Notes: generated from the sequence alone by a model not told the origin. DNA of 10,292 nt from Gemmatimonadaceae bacterium (GCA_025453855.1 JALOPO010000233.1:1-10292), one strand, 5' to 3'. Positions 1-7,575 are shown, counted from the first letter of the stretch. Made by a program: numbers and translations.

Positions 1-2480
1 CGCGGCTTCGCGCGATGCGTGGGCGGCGCGGTGAGCGGATCCTCGGGCCACGGGTGCCGCGGGTAGCGGCCGCGCAGCTCCCTGCGCACCTCGGCGTAGC
101 TCGACGCCCAGAAGCCGGCGAGATCGCGCGTCACCTGCACGGGGCGGTGCGCCGGTGACAGGAGGTGGAGCACCAGCGGCACGCGACCATCGAGCACCGC
201 CGGCGTCTCGCGCGCGCCGAAGAGCTCCTGCAGCCGCACGGCGAGCACCGGCGCGTGCGGATCACCGTAGTCCACCGGGATGCGCGACCCGCTCGGCACC
301 GCGACGTGCGTGGGGGCGAGTCGATCGAGCTGCGCCCGGCGCTCCCACCCGACGCGTTCGAGCAGGAGGGCGCCGAGATCGAGCGACGCCACGTCGGCGA
401 GGCGCCGCGCGCCGTGCAGCTGCGGGCGGAGCCAGCTGTCGAGCGACGCGAGGAGCGTGGCGTCGTCCATCGCCGGCCACGACGGGTCGTGCGCGTGCAC
501 GAAGGCGAGCCGCTCGCGCGTGCGTCGCGCCGCGTCGCTCCACGGCAGCGCCGCGATGCCGCGCGCGGTGATCGCCGCCGCGAGCGCATCGGCCAGCTCG
601 TCGTCGCGCACGTCGCGCAGCGGGCGCTCCGCGAGCACGATGGCGCCCAGCCGCTCGCGCTCGACGGCGCGCACGGCCTCGCTCGTCTCGTCCCACGACA
701 CGTCGCGCTCGCGCACCACGTCGTCGCCCGCAAGCGCGCGCACGGTCGCCTCGTCGAGCACCGCGGCGGTGCGCACGGTGGCGTCGCGGCCGCTGTCGTC
801 GAGCGCGGCGCAGGCCACCCACGGCGCGCGTGCCACGGCGCTTCCCGCGTCGCGGATGGTCGCGCCGCTCCCGTTGCGCAGCAGGAGCCGCGCGCCCGCG
901 CCGTCACGCCGCCGCGCCACGCGATCGGGATAGGCGAGCGCGACGAGCGCACCGAGATGGCGGTCGGCGTCGGTGGCATCGGCATCGCGCCGGATGCCGA
1001 GCCGGTCGCGGAGCTGCCGCGCGAGGTCGCGGGCGCGCTGCAGCGCCGCTCCGTCGACGTCGGCACCGGCGGGAAGGGCGCGGCGCCCCTCGCGCAGCGC
1101 GTCGATGCGGAGCGCGAGATCGGGATCGAGCGCCACGCCCGCGGGGGCGCGCAGCAGGTCGCGGTCGTCGAGCACCGCGGCCAGGTCGCAGGCCAGCGCG
1201 CGCGCCTGCAGCGCGTCGGCACGGAGCAGCATGTGCGCGAGCCGCGGATGCGTGCCGAGCCGCGCCATCTCGCCACCGTGCGCGGTGAGACGCCCGTGGG
1301 CATCGAGCGCACCGAGCGTCGCGAGGAGCGCGCGCGCCTGCGCGAAGGCGCCGGCCGGCGGGGCATCGAGCCACGAGAGCGCGGCCGGATCGGTGATGCC
1401 GGCGCCGGCGAGATCGAGGGCCAGTGGCGCGCGCAGCGTCGCGTCGTCGTGCTCGGCCCAGACACGGATGCAGTGTCCCGGGGCCACGCGCCCGGCGCGA
1501 CCGCGGCGCTGGTCGGCCGACGCACGCGAGGCGCGCACCGTCTCGAGGCGTGTCATTCCGGTGCGCGGCGAGAAGCGCGGCACGCGCGCCAGTCCACCAT
1601 CGACGACCACGCGCACTCCCTCGATGGTGAGCGACGTCTCGGCGATGCTCGTCGCGAGCACGACCTTGCGGCGCCCCGGCGGCGAGGGGGCGATGGCCGC
1701 ATCCTGTGCCGCCGGATCGAGCATGCCGAAGAGCTGATGGAGGGCGATCGCGGGCGGGAGCGTGTCTTCGAGCAGCGCCTGCGCACGGCGGATCTCGGCG
1801 GCGCCGGGGAGGAAGGCGAGCACGTCGCCCTCGTGATCGGCGATCGCCTCGCGCACCGCGGCGACCACGCCCTGCACCACGTCCTGCCCCGCGCGCGGCG
1901 CGCGCCACGACGTGGTCACCGGGAAGGTGCGCCCCTCGCTGGCGAGCACCGGCGCGCGATCGAGGAGCGCGGCGACGCGCGCCCCGTCGATCGTCGCCGA
2001 CATGACGAGCAGCCGCAGGTCGTCGCGCAGCACGCGCCGCGTCTCGATCGCCAGCGCGAGCCCGGTGTCGCCGTGGATCGACCGCTCGTGGAACTCGTCG
2101 AAGATCACGAGCCCGGTGCCGTCGAGCGTCGGGTCGTCGAGGACCATGCGCGTGAGCACCCCTTCGGTCACGACCTCGATGCGGGTCTGCGCACTCACGC
2201 GCGTGTCGCCGCGCATGCGCCAGCCGACGGTGCGCCCCACGGGCTCGTGCAGGAGCGCCGCCATGCGCGACGCGGCGGCGCGTGCGGCGAGGCGGCGGGG
2301 TTCGAGGAGGACGATGCGCCCTCCCGCCAGCCAGGGCGCATCGAGGAGCGCGAGCGGGACGAGCGTCGTCTTGCCGGCGCCGGGCGGGGCGACGAGCACC
2401 GCGGTGCCGTGCGTCGCGAGCGCGTCGCCGAGCGCGGCGAGGATGTCGGTGACGGGGAGCGGCGGGAGCGCGGGCGGCAT
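1..2480 (-). CDS. hrpB: HrpB-type DEAH-box ATP-dependent helicase (3' end cut by window edge)
   Basis: The frame opens at ATG 2480 and stays open to the left edge, giving about 826 codons. HrpB proteins are about 800-840 residues, and the last visible residues (WPEDPLTAPPTHRAKP) match the usual HrpB tail, so only a few residues are missing. Motifs in order: Walker A GAGKTT at residues 34-39; DEFHER at 128-133, the HrpB variant of the DEAH box; an SATID motif near 160; an ATSIAETSLTIEG segment near 285; and QRRGRAGR (motif VI) at 324-331. The C-terminal half carries HrpB-specific blocks, including LAYPDRVARRR and a segment reading PSGSRIPVDYG. The family is a predicted RNA helicase of the cytoplasm; its role in bacteria is poorly defined. 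A GTG at 2495 is in frame and could also start the gene, and neither start has a clear Shine-Dalgarno. It is transcribed divergently from the DinB gene at 2600. The family call is secure; the start is not. Confidence 0.95.
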   Translation of the reverse strand, partial: MPPALPPLPVTDILAALGDALATHGTAVLVAPPGAGKTTLVPLALLDAPWLAGGRIVLLEPRRLAARAAASRMAALLHEPVGRTVGWRMRGDTRVSAQTRIEVVTEGVLTRMVLDDPTLDGTGLVIFDEFHERSIHGDTGLALAIETRRVLRDDLRLLVMSATIDGARVAALLDRAPVLASEGRTFPVTTSWRAPRAGQDVVQGVVAAVREAIADHEGDVLAFLPGAAEIRRAQALLEDTLPPAIALHQLFGMLDPAAQDAAIAPSPPGRRKVVLATSIAETSLTIEGVRVVVDGGLARVPRFSPRTGMTRLETVRASRASADQRRGRAGRVAPGHCIRVWAEHDDATLRAPLALDLAGAGITDPAALSWLDAPPAGAFAQARALLATLGALDAHGRLTAHGGEMARLGTHPRLAHMLLRADALQARALACDLAAVLDDRDLLRAPAGVALDPDLALRIDALREGRRALPAGADVDGAALQRARDLARQLRDRLGIRRDADATDADRHLGALVALAYPDRVARRRDGAGARLLLRNGSGATIRDAGSAVARAPWVACAALDDSGRDATVRTAAVLDEATVRALAGDDVVRERDVSWDETSEAVRAVERERLGAIVLAERPLRDVRDDELADALAAAITARGIAALPWSDAARRTRERLAFVHAHDPSWPAMDDATLLASLDSWLRPQLHGARRLADVASLDLGALLLERVGWERRAQLDRLAPTHVAVPSGSRIPVDYGDPHAPVLAVRLQELFGARETPAVLDGRVPLVLHLLSPAHRPVQVTRDLAGFWASSYAEVRRELRGRYPRHPWPEDPLTAPPTHRAKP

Positions 2481-2599
2481 GGCCGCGAATGATCGCACGG
2501 GGGGCGCCGCCGTGTCCGGGAGCAGGCGCTAACTTGTGCACGTCGCACCGTGCGCACATCGCGACCGGCCGGCATCCTCCAGCAGCGGAGCAGACGCGA

Positions 2600-3145
2600 A
2601 TGCACCCCCGCCTCGCCGCGGCGATCGGGCATGCGGAACAGGCCCGGATGGCGCTCCTCGACGCCGTGGAGACGCTTCCTCCCGAGCTGCGCGAGGCGCG
2701 CCCGTCGCTCGAGGCGTGGTCGGCGGCCGAGATTCTGGAGCACCTCGCGCGGGTGGAGAAGGGGATCGCGAAGCTGTTCGCGCTGCGCGTGGGCGAGCTG
2801 CGCGCGACGCCGGGCGCCCCGCGCGAGGGCGACGAGTGGCCGGCGGTGGATGCGGCGCGCTTCGCCGGCGTGGACGACCGCGGGCTGCGGCGCAACGCTC
2901 CCGATCGCACGCGGCCGTCCGGCGAGCTGTCCGCCGATGCCGCGCTGCGCGCGCTGCGCGAGACGCGTGCCCTGCTGCTGTCCGAGGCGATGCGGGGCGA
3001 CGGTCTCGCCCTGGGCACGGTCACGCATCCGCATCCGTTCCTCGGCGAGCTCGATCTGTACGAGTGGATCTGGTTCATCGGGGCGCACGAGCAGCGGCAC
3101 ACGGCGCAGCTCCGTGACCTGGCCGCCCACTTCGCCACCACCTGA
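2600..3145 (+). CDS. DinB_2-fold protein, putative metal-dependent enzyme
   Basis: This encodes 181 residues and starts at ATG 2600, with a good Shine-Dalgarno (GGAG, 2587-2590) nine bases upstream. The frame is open further upstream to 2489, but the ribosome binding site decides the start. The fold is a four-helix bundle of the DinB/YfiT superfamily. An early helix carries ILEHL (His48), and the C-terminal helix carries GAHEQRHTAQL (His163 and His167, HxxxH), giving the three histidines that usually bind a divalent metal. The central WP and GVDDRG region is less conserved. There is no signal peptide, so it is probably cytoplasmic. Superfamily members include thiol-dependent transferases and hydrolases, but many are uncharacterised and I cannot assign a substrate. 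It is the first gene of the plus-strand operon and lies 17 nt before a second, clearly different DinB-fold gene. Confidence 0.85.
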   Translation: MHPRLAAAIGHAEQARMALLDAVETLPPELREARPSLEAWSAAEILEHLARVEKGIAKLFALRVGELRATPGAPREGDEWPAVDAARFAGVDDRGLRRNAPDRTRPSGELSADAALRALRETRALLLSEAMRGDGLALGTVTHPHPFLGELDLYEWIWFIGAHEQRHTAQLRDLAAHFATT

Positions 3146-3162
3146 CACCCGACGCCGTCCGC

Positions 3163-3714
3163 ATGCCCGACATCATCGTCAACGCCGCCGCCGTCAGCGA
3201 CCGCTTTCCCGTCGGCACGTTCGCGCGTCCCGAGGCGCCGCTCCCGCACGACGCGATCCTGGCGCACGTGGCGACGCTGGCCGAGCTCCCGGCGGCGCTG
3301 CGGGCGGCGGTCGCCGGCCTCGACGACGCGCAGCTCGACACGCCGTACCGTGACGGTGGCTGGACGGTGCGGCAGGTGGTGCACCACGTCGCCGACAGCC
3401 ACATGCACATGACGACGCGCATCCGCTTCGCGCTCACCGAGTCGTCGCCGCCGATCCGCGCCTACGACCAGGATGCCTGGGTGTCGCTCCCCGATGCCGC
3501 GCTCCCGGTGGAGCCGAGCCTGCGCATCATCGACGGGGTGCACGAGCGGCTGGTCGCGCTCCTGCGCGCGCTCCCCGCCGAGGCGTTCGCGCGCACGTAC
3601 CAGCATCCCGAGAACGGGACGCAGCGGCTCGACGGCGTGGTGGCCATGTACGCGTGGCACGGCCGGCATCACGTGGCGCACGTGACCGCACTGCGCGCGC
3701 GGATGGGGTGGTGA
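3163..3714 (+). CDS. YfiT/BstA-like DinB-fold protein, putative bacillithiol transferase or metal-dependent hydrolase
   Basis: This encodes 183 residues from ATG 3163. It closely resembles Bacillus subtilis YfiT (BstA) in length, order and motifs: TPYRDGGWTVRQVVHHVADS at 60-79, an ALTE..PPIRAYD block at 90-102, a QHPENG turn near 147-152, and the ending YAWHGRHHVAHVTALRARMGW at 163-183. In YfiT, three histidines bind nickel or zinc. The likely counterparts here are His75 plus two of His166, His169, His170 and His173. B. subtilis BstA transfers bacillithiol to electrophiles, so a low-molecular-weight-thiol detoxification role is reasonable. That step is inference, because no bacillithiol synthesis gene lies in this window. 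It is cytoplasmic, with no signal peptide. No strong Shine-Dalgarno is visible and the gap to the previous gene is 17 nt, so it probably depends on read-through from upstream. Confidence 0.9.
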   Translation: MPDIIVNAAAVSDRFPVGTFARPEAPLPHDAILAHVATLAELPAALRAAVAGLDDAQLDTPYRDGGWTVRQVVHHVADSHMHMTTRIRFALTESSPPIRAYDQDAWVSLPDAALPVEPSLRIIDGVHERLVALLRALPAEAFARTYQHPENGTQRLDGVVAMYAWHGRHHVAHVTALRARMGW

Positions 3715-3718
3715 GGCG

Positions 3719-4192
3719 GTGACCGCACCGGTCGCGGTGGTGATCGAGCTCGACGCCGGCGAGGTCGACCTCTCGGCGCTGGTCCCGCTCCTCCTCTACG
3801 ACGGGCGCTGCGGGCTCTGCGACCGATCGGTGCGCTTCGCCTTCCGACACGACGTGCGCGGCGTGATCCGCGCCGCGCCGCTCGACGGCGAGACGGCGGC
3901 ACGCGTGCGCGCGCACTTCGCCGGGGCGACCTTCGGCGACACGGTGATCCTCGTCGACCGCGACCCGCGCACCGGCGCGCTGCGCTGGTACGAGCGGAGC
4001 GACGCGGTCATCGGCGCGCTGCGCCATCTCGACGGTCCGTGGCCGGCGTTCGGTGCGCTGCTCGCGCTCATCCCGCGCGTGTTGCGCGACCTGGCCTATC
4101 GCGCCGTGGCCCGCGTGCGGCGGCGCGTCTTCGGCACCGTCGACGCCTGTGCGCTCCCGCCCGCCGAGTGGCGGACGCGGCTCCTCCCCTGA
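3719..4192 (+). CDS. DCC-family thiol-disulfide oxidoreductase-like protein (DUF393, YuxK-like)
   Basis: This encodes 157 residues from GTG 3719, only four bases after the previous stop. A GAGG (3713-3716) spanning that stop is too close to be an ideal ribosome binding site. The defining motif is YDGRCGLCDRSVRF at 27-40, with Asp28, Cys31 and Cys34 in the DxxCxxC arrangement that names the DCC family. It is followed by a typical ERSDAVIGALRHL helix near 97-109 and a basic C-terminal stretch. The family has a thioredoxin-like fold and is predicted to do thiol-disulfide chemistry, but few members are characterised. There is no signal peptide. The first 20 residues before the motif are longer than usual, so a downstream GTG (for example at codon 7 or 8) is a possible alternative start. 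Its position behind a BstA-like gene supports a shared thiol-related role, as inference. Confidence 0.88.
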   Translation: MTAPVAVVIELDAGEVDLSALVPLLLYDGRCGLCDRSVRFAFRHDVRGVIRAAPLDGETAARVRAHFAGATFGDTVILVDRDPRTGALRWYERSDAVIGALRHLDGPWPAFGALLALIPRVLRDLAYRAVARVRRRVFGTVDACALPPAEWRTRLLP

Positions 4193-4210
4193 TCCGAGAC
4201 GGCACCGCTC

Positions 4211-4531
4211 ATGATCGTCACCACCACGCACGAGATCTCCGGCCAGGTCATCCAGCAGCATCTCGGCATCGTCAGCGGCGAGGCGATCCTCGGCGCGAAC
4301 GTCTTCCGCGACTTCTTCGCGACCATCACCGACATCGTCGGCGGGCGCAGCGGCACCTACGAGACGAAGCTCCGCGAGGCCAAGGAGATCGCGATCCGCG
4401 AGATGACGCAGGAGGCGCAGGCGCGCGGCGCGAACGCGATCGTCGGCGTCGACCTCGACTACGAGACGCTCGGCGCGCGCAACGGGATGCTGATGGTGAG
4501 CGTGAGCGGCACCGCGGTCGTGGTGCGGTGA
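4211..4531 (+). CDS. YbjQ-family protein (UPF0145, heavy-metal-binding domain)
   Basis: This encodes 106 residues from ATG 4211, the usual length for the YbjQ/DUF74 family (about 103-108). The family signatures are easy to see: an N-terminal MIVTTTHEISGQ strand, GIVSGEAILGANVFRDFFA at 19-37, a helix with REAKEIAIREMTQEAQARGANAI spread over about 55-77, and VGVDLDYETLG at 78-88, ending in a hydrophobic strand. Known structures of the family are pentameric, and a heavy-metal-binding role is suggested only by database naming. It is probably cytoplasmic. It lies 18 nt after the DCC gene. Its TGA overlaps the GTG start of the next gene by four bases (GTGA, 4528-4531), so translation of the two is probably coupled. 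The family call is sure; the function is unknown. Confidence 0.93.
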   Translation: MIVTTTHEISGQVIQQHLGIVSGEAILGANVFRDFFATITDIVGGRSGTYETKLREAKEIAIREMTQEAQARGANAIVGVDLDYETLGARNGMLMVSVSGTAVVVR

Positions 4532-5037
4532 GTGCCGGCGGTGCGGTGCTGCACGTGCGCCGCGTGGTCATGACGCTCGGCGTCGCGACGGCAGCGGCCT
4601 GCGGCACGGCGCGCGGCGCCGCGACGCACGGGGGCGTGGTGGGGAGCTATCGCGTGGTCGCGGTGCAGAACCGCGACAGCGTCACCGGCCAGTGGCGCGA
4701 CCTCTTCGGGGCGGCGCCGGCCGGGTACGCGACGTACGCGGCCGACGGGACGCACACGCTGCAGTTCACGCGCACGCCCGCGCCCACGTTCGGGGCGCGC
4801 GACGATCGCGCCGGCACCGACGCCGAGCTGCGCGCGGCCTTCCTCGGCTTCTTCGCGTGGCACGGGCGCTGGCGCCTGGATGCCGCGCGCCAGGTGATCA
4901 TCCACGAGATCGAGGGGAGCCTGTGGCCGAGCTGGCGCAACACGGTGCAGGAGCGGCCGTATCGCATGCGGGGCGACACGCTGGTGCTGGGCGACACGCT
5001 GCGCGCGCGCCGCGTCTTCGTGCGGGTGCGCCCGTGA
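4528..5037 (+). CDS. Lipocalin-like domain protein, probable lipoprotein
   Basis: This encodes 169 residues from GTG 4528, which overlaps the ybjQ-like stop as GTGA. ATG 4570 (codon 15) is an alternative start that would leave a very short signal peptide. The N-terminus has HVRR followed by a hydrophobic run ending TAAAC at Cys25. That looks like a lipoprotein signal, but the lipobox is weak, with Ala rather than Leu at -3. The mature part reads GSYRVVAVQNRDS at 39-51, PAGYATYAADGTHTLQF at 64-80, FFAWHGRWRLD at 108-118, an IIHEIEGSLWPSW strand at 124-136, and QERPYRMRGDTLVLGD near 141-156. This is the layout of the lipocalin_5-type domain, a small beta-barrel that may bind a hydrophobic ligand. 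No ligand can be predicted. It is probably envelope-located and coupled to the next gene by another GTGA overlap. Confidence 0.8.
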   Translation: MSAGGAVLHVRRVVMTLGVATAAACGTARGAATHGGVVGSYRVVAVQNRDSVTGQWRDLFGAAPAGYATYAADGTHTLQFTRTPAPTFGARDDRAGTDAELRAAFLGFFAWHGRWRLDAARQVIIHEIEGSLWPSWRNTVQERPYRMRGDTLVLGDTLRARRVFVRVRP

Positions 5038-5660
5038 GTGCACGCGCGGGCGTGCACGGCGCGGTGGCCGCGATTGCGCTCGCGTCGCTGGCGGGGTGCG
5101 CGCGGCCGGGCGCGGCGACGACCACCGCGCCTGGTGCGCTCGCGGCGCCGGTGTACGTGGTGCGGCATGCGGAGAAGGCGGCCCAGCCGGCCGATGATCC
5201 GCCGCTGTCCGACATGGGCGCGGCACGCGCCGCGGCGCTCGCCGAACGCGTGCGCGACCTGCGCATCCGCGGGATCGTCGTCACCAACCGGCTGCGCACG
5301 CGGCTCACCGCGCTTCCAGCGGCGCTCACGCAGCGCATCGACACGAGCGCGGCGGCCGGGCGCCTGGTGATGGTGCCGCTCGGCACCGATGGCGTGGCCG
5401 GCCACGCGGCGCGCGTCGCCGACACCGTGCGCGCCCTCGCGCGACGCGCGGGCGGCGCGGTGCTCGTCGTCGGGCACAGCAACACCGTGGGGCCGATCGT
5501 GCGCGCACTCGGTGGACCCGACTACGGCGAACTGTGCGACAGCGAGTACGCGCGCTTCTTCGTGGTGACGCCGAAGGGGAGCGGTGTGGAGACGACGCGC
5601 CTCGCGTACGGCGCGGCGGATCGCGATGATCCGGCGTGCGGGCGCATGATGCGGCCCTGA
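5034..5660 (+). CDS. Histidine phosphatase family lipoprotein
   Basis: This encodes 208 residues from GTG 5034, overlapping the preceding TGA by four bases. A short signal ends in the canonical lipobox LAGC with Cys22, so it is a predicted lipoprotein acting outside the cytoplasm. The phosphatase core starts with VYVVRHAEKA, where Arg44-His45 form the RHG-type motif and His45 is the expected phosphate acceptor. PLSDMGAARAAALAERV is the usual helix after the first strand, TNRLRTRLTALP is a diverged form of the second motif, and VVGHSNTVGPIV provides the second catalytic histidine, His148. The RHAEK form is shared with SixA-like and other small members of the superfamily. The substrate is unknown; a small phosphoester in the periplasm is plausible. 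It is the last gene of the plus operon and meets the minus-strand PEP-CTERM gene tail to tail. Confidence 0.88.
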   Translation: MSARAGVHGAVAAIALASLAGCARPGAATTTAPGALAAPVYVVRHAEKAAQPADDPPLSDMGAARAAALAERVRDLRIRGIVVTNRLRTRLTALPAALTQRIDTSAAAGRLVMVPLGTDGVAGHAARVADTVRALARRAGGAVLVVGHSNTVGPIVRALGGPDYGELCDSEYARFFVVTPKGSGVETTRLAYGAADRDDPACGRMMRP

Positions 5661-5706
5661 CCCGGTGCGCGTTGCCACCGATGCGTTGTGGCTCGCGTTG
5701 GACGAC

Positions 5707-5724
5707 ATGGCCGTGTCAGGCCAT
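5707..5724. terminator. Short inverted repeat between convergent genes
   Basis: ATGGCC (5707-5712) and GGCCAT (5719-5724) form a perfect 6-bp stem with a six-base loop. It lies in the 55-nt gap between the histidine phosphatase stop (5660) and the PEP-CTERM gene. The loop contains the TGA of the PEP-CTERM gene. The stem is short and has no T-run on either side, so a terminator role is only a guess from position. Confidence 0.25.
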
Positions 5725-6253
5725 CGTTCGCGCACGCCGCACGCGCGTCACGAGCACGAGCCCGGCCAGCCCGGTTGCGAGCAACGCGTACGTCGACGGT
5801 TCCGGCACCACACCCTGGAGAGGCACCCCAGCCATCGGGTGTACCGGCGCTGATCGCGAAGCCGATGTCGTACGTCTGGCCGGCAAGGAAATCGAAGAGG
5901 ATCGGCACCTCGTAGTAGCCCATGCCGACGTCGGTGTGCGCCCGCGTCCACTGGCCGAGAATGCCGCCCCGCGCGGGATACGGATTGCCCGGTGTCCCAG
6001 GCGTCGCCTGGCGGATCGTGACCTGCAGGGTGAAGCTCGGTGCGGTGATCGGGTCGAAACGGATGCCCGCCGACCCGACCTGCGTGTTCGTCAGCGACGT
6101 GAAGGCGACCGAGCGTTCGCCGGTCCCGTCGACGCTGCGGAAGTCGAACGGGGCGACACCGGGCGGGATGAACTGCCAGGTCTGGGCGTGGAGCGCGGGT
6201 GTCGCGACAAGTACGGCAGCGATGAGCGGACGTGCGAGGCGTGCGAGGCGCAT
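5716..6253 (-). CDS. PEP-CTERM sorting-domain secreted protein, apparent frameshift
   Basis: The gene starts at ATG 6253 with a signal peptide (MRLARLARPLIAAVLVATPALHAQ, cleavage near residue 24). It continues with a beta-rich extracellular part, roughly residues 25-138, that holds GERSVAFTSLTNTQVG, a GQWTRAHTDVGMGYYEVPILFDF region and GQTYDIGFAISAGTP. Past that point this frame runs on to 5522 into the histidine phosphatase gene and looks random. The neighbouring frame gives the expected tail from about 5851 to TGA 5716-5718: VVPEPSTYALLATGLAGLVL, then TRVRRAR, a textbook PEP-CTERM signal with VPEPS, a hydrophobic segment and a basic end. The span is one base longer than a multiple of three. 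Dropping one base of the GGG at 5837-5839 would join the parts into about 178 residues. PEP-CTERM proteins are processed by an exosortase, and none is encoded here. The function of the body is unknown. Whether the shift is real or a sequence error cannot be told. Confidence 0.78.
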
Positions 6254-6340
6254 ATGACGTTCCGTCGGAGGGGTGATGACACGGCTGCCGGCAGGGGGCC
6301 TTCAGTCCTGCATGCGTATTCGTGCATCGCCCCGGCCCGG

Positions 6341-6354
6341 CGACCACCTGGTCG
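6341..6354. promoter_or_regulatory. Palindrome CGACCA-CC-TGGTCG in the gap before the PEP-CTERM gene
   Basis: A 6-bp perfect inverted repeat with a two-base centre sits in the 118-nt gap between the glycosyltransferase stop (6372) and the PEP-CTERM start (6253). On the minus strand it lies about 20 bases after the glycosyltransferase stop and about 90 bases before the PEP-CTERM ATG. It could be an operator, or part of a weak GC-rich terminator with adjoining CCC/GGG, but no T-run follows. The rest of the gap shows only a 10-bp palindrome CTGCCGGCAG (6285-6294) and no clear promoter. Confidence 0.25.
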
Positions 6355-6371
6355 GGACGGCGGCGTTACAC

Positions 6372-7575
6372 TCAGGCGGCCGCCGTTCTCGCCACGGCGG
6401 TGGGTACCGTGATCGGCGCGCCGGTGCCGCCGTTCGACCGCACCCGCCGTCCCTGCGCCGCCAGCGCGAGCACGTGCCCCGCGATGTCGCGCGCGGCGTG
6501 CGGCCGCGCGAGCCGCAACGCATGCACCGCGGCACGAACGACGCAGCGCCGCCGGCCCGTCACGACGATCGAGCCACGCCGCGAGCGCCGTCACCACCGC
6601 CTCGGGCGATGGGGCCCAGACGCCCGCGTTGCCGTCGGTGACGTGCGTGACGTTGCCGGTCTCCTGCCCCGGGATCGCGCCGAACAGCACCAGCGGACAC
6701 CCCGCGGCGCACGACTCGGCGATCGTCCCCGGTCCGGCCTTCGTGACGATCGCCGCCGCGGCGCGCAGCAGCTGCGCGAAGTGCGGCACGAAGCCGTAGA
6801 CGTGGGTGCGTCCGCGCCATGCCTCGTCACGCCATGCCGCCTCGAGCCGCGCGTTGCGCCCCGCCACGACGGCGAGGTCGCAGTCGAGCGCCGCGCGATC
6901 GATCGCGCGCGCCAGCGATGCCAGCGGGCCCATGCCTTCCGCGCCGCCGACGAGGAGCACCGTGGGACGCGTCGTGCTCCAGCCGAGCGCGCGCTGCAGC
7001 GCCGGCTTCTCGCCGGGGATGGCGACCGCCGCGTCGTGCACCGGGAGGCCGCAGACCGCCACGCGCGTCCCGTGCACACCACAGGCGAGGGCGCGCGTGC
7101 GTGCCGCGCTGGTGGGGACGATGGTCAGGTCGGCCGCATCGTCGTACCACCACGCATGTCCCGAGACGAGATCGGTGACGACGGTCACGATCGGCACGTC
7201 GGGCAGGACGCGCCGCAGGGGCGTGGCGAGGAGCGGATGCGTGTTCACCACCACGTCGGCCGTGCGCTCGCGTGCCAGGCGACGCATGCCGTCACGGACC
7301 ACGGGCCACGCGAGGCGCTGCAGGAGTGCGGCGCGCCGCGCCGTGTCGGTGAGCGCGAAGCCCGCGCCCCACAGCCACGCCGCGTGGTCGATGGTGCGCG
7401 GATACCACGCGGGCATCTGCCTGAAGGGCCACCCCGCGTACTCGGCGAGCACGTCGCAGCCGTCCACCTGCGCGGCGGGACGCTGCGCGACGATCGCGTC
7501 GGCGATGGCACGCGCGGCGCTCCGATGGCCGCCCCCGGTGTCGCTCCACGCGAAGAGCACGCGCGGAGCATTCAT
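6372..7575 (-). CDS. MGDG-synthase-like glycosyltransferase (GT28), apparent frameshift near the C-terminus
   Basis: ATG 7575 overlaps the TGA of the upstream phosphodiesterase as ATGA (7572-7575). The N-terminal half is an MGDG synthase-type domain: RVLFAWSDTGGGHRSAARAI at 5-24, then FRQMPAWYPRTIDH and VVNTHPLLATPLRRVLPD, with IVTVVTDLVSGHAWW. The C-terminal half is the GT28 donor-binding domain, with PTVLLVGGAEGMGPL, a GFVPHFAQLLRAA block, TKAGPGTIAESCAAGCPLVL and IPGQETGN, followed by AGVWAPSPEAVVTALAAWLD. The family adds sugars to diacylglycerol or related lipid acceptors at the membrane, using a nucleotide sugar. After Leu at 6544-6546 the frame turns into an Arg/Ala-rich run to 6091. 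The next frame instead gives AAVHALRLARPHAARDIAGH and a stop at 6372-6374, the expected end helix. The span is one base too long; one extra base within 6540-6543 explains it, and repair gives about 400 residues. The acceptor and sugar are not predictable. Confidence 0.85.

Noticed and set aside
165..2492. A 775-codon plus-strand open frame across the helicase gene
   Set aside because: It is exactly antisense to hrpB, whose protein has all helicase motifs. The plus frame is Arg/His/Glu-rich without any domain, as expected from G/C-biased third positions.
2481..2599. Divergent promoter between hrpB and the first DinB gene (TAACTT near 2530 as a -10)
   Set aside because: No matching -35 at a normal distance could be found, so it is not listed as a promoter although one must lie nearby.
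904..3681. A 925-codon minus-strand open frame running through the DinB genes and hrpB
   Set aside because: It is Arg/Ala-rich low-complexity sequence, antisense to two clear DinB genes and out of frame with hrpB.
4039..4527. Upstream extension of the lipocalin-like gene to 332 residues
   Set aside because: It overlaps the DCC and YbjQ genes in another frame and is Arg-rich. The GTG overlapping the ybjQ-like stop gives a signal peptide.
5522..5715. C-terminal 60 or so residues of the uncorrected PEP-CTERM frame
   Set aside because: This stretch runs antisense into the intact histidine phosphatase gene and has no domain features. The adjacent frame ends properly at 5716.
5837..5860. Programmed ribosomal frameshifting in the PEP-CTERM gene
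   Set aside because: No slippery heptamer, stimulatory Shine-Dalgarno-like site or downstream pseudoknot is evident. A one-base change is simpler.
6091..6371. C-terminal extension of the uncorrected glycosyltransferase frame
   Set aside because: It is Arg/Ala/Gly-rich, overlaps the PEP-CTERM gene, and replaces a well-formed terminal helix seen in the next frame.
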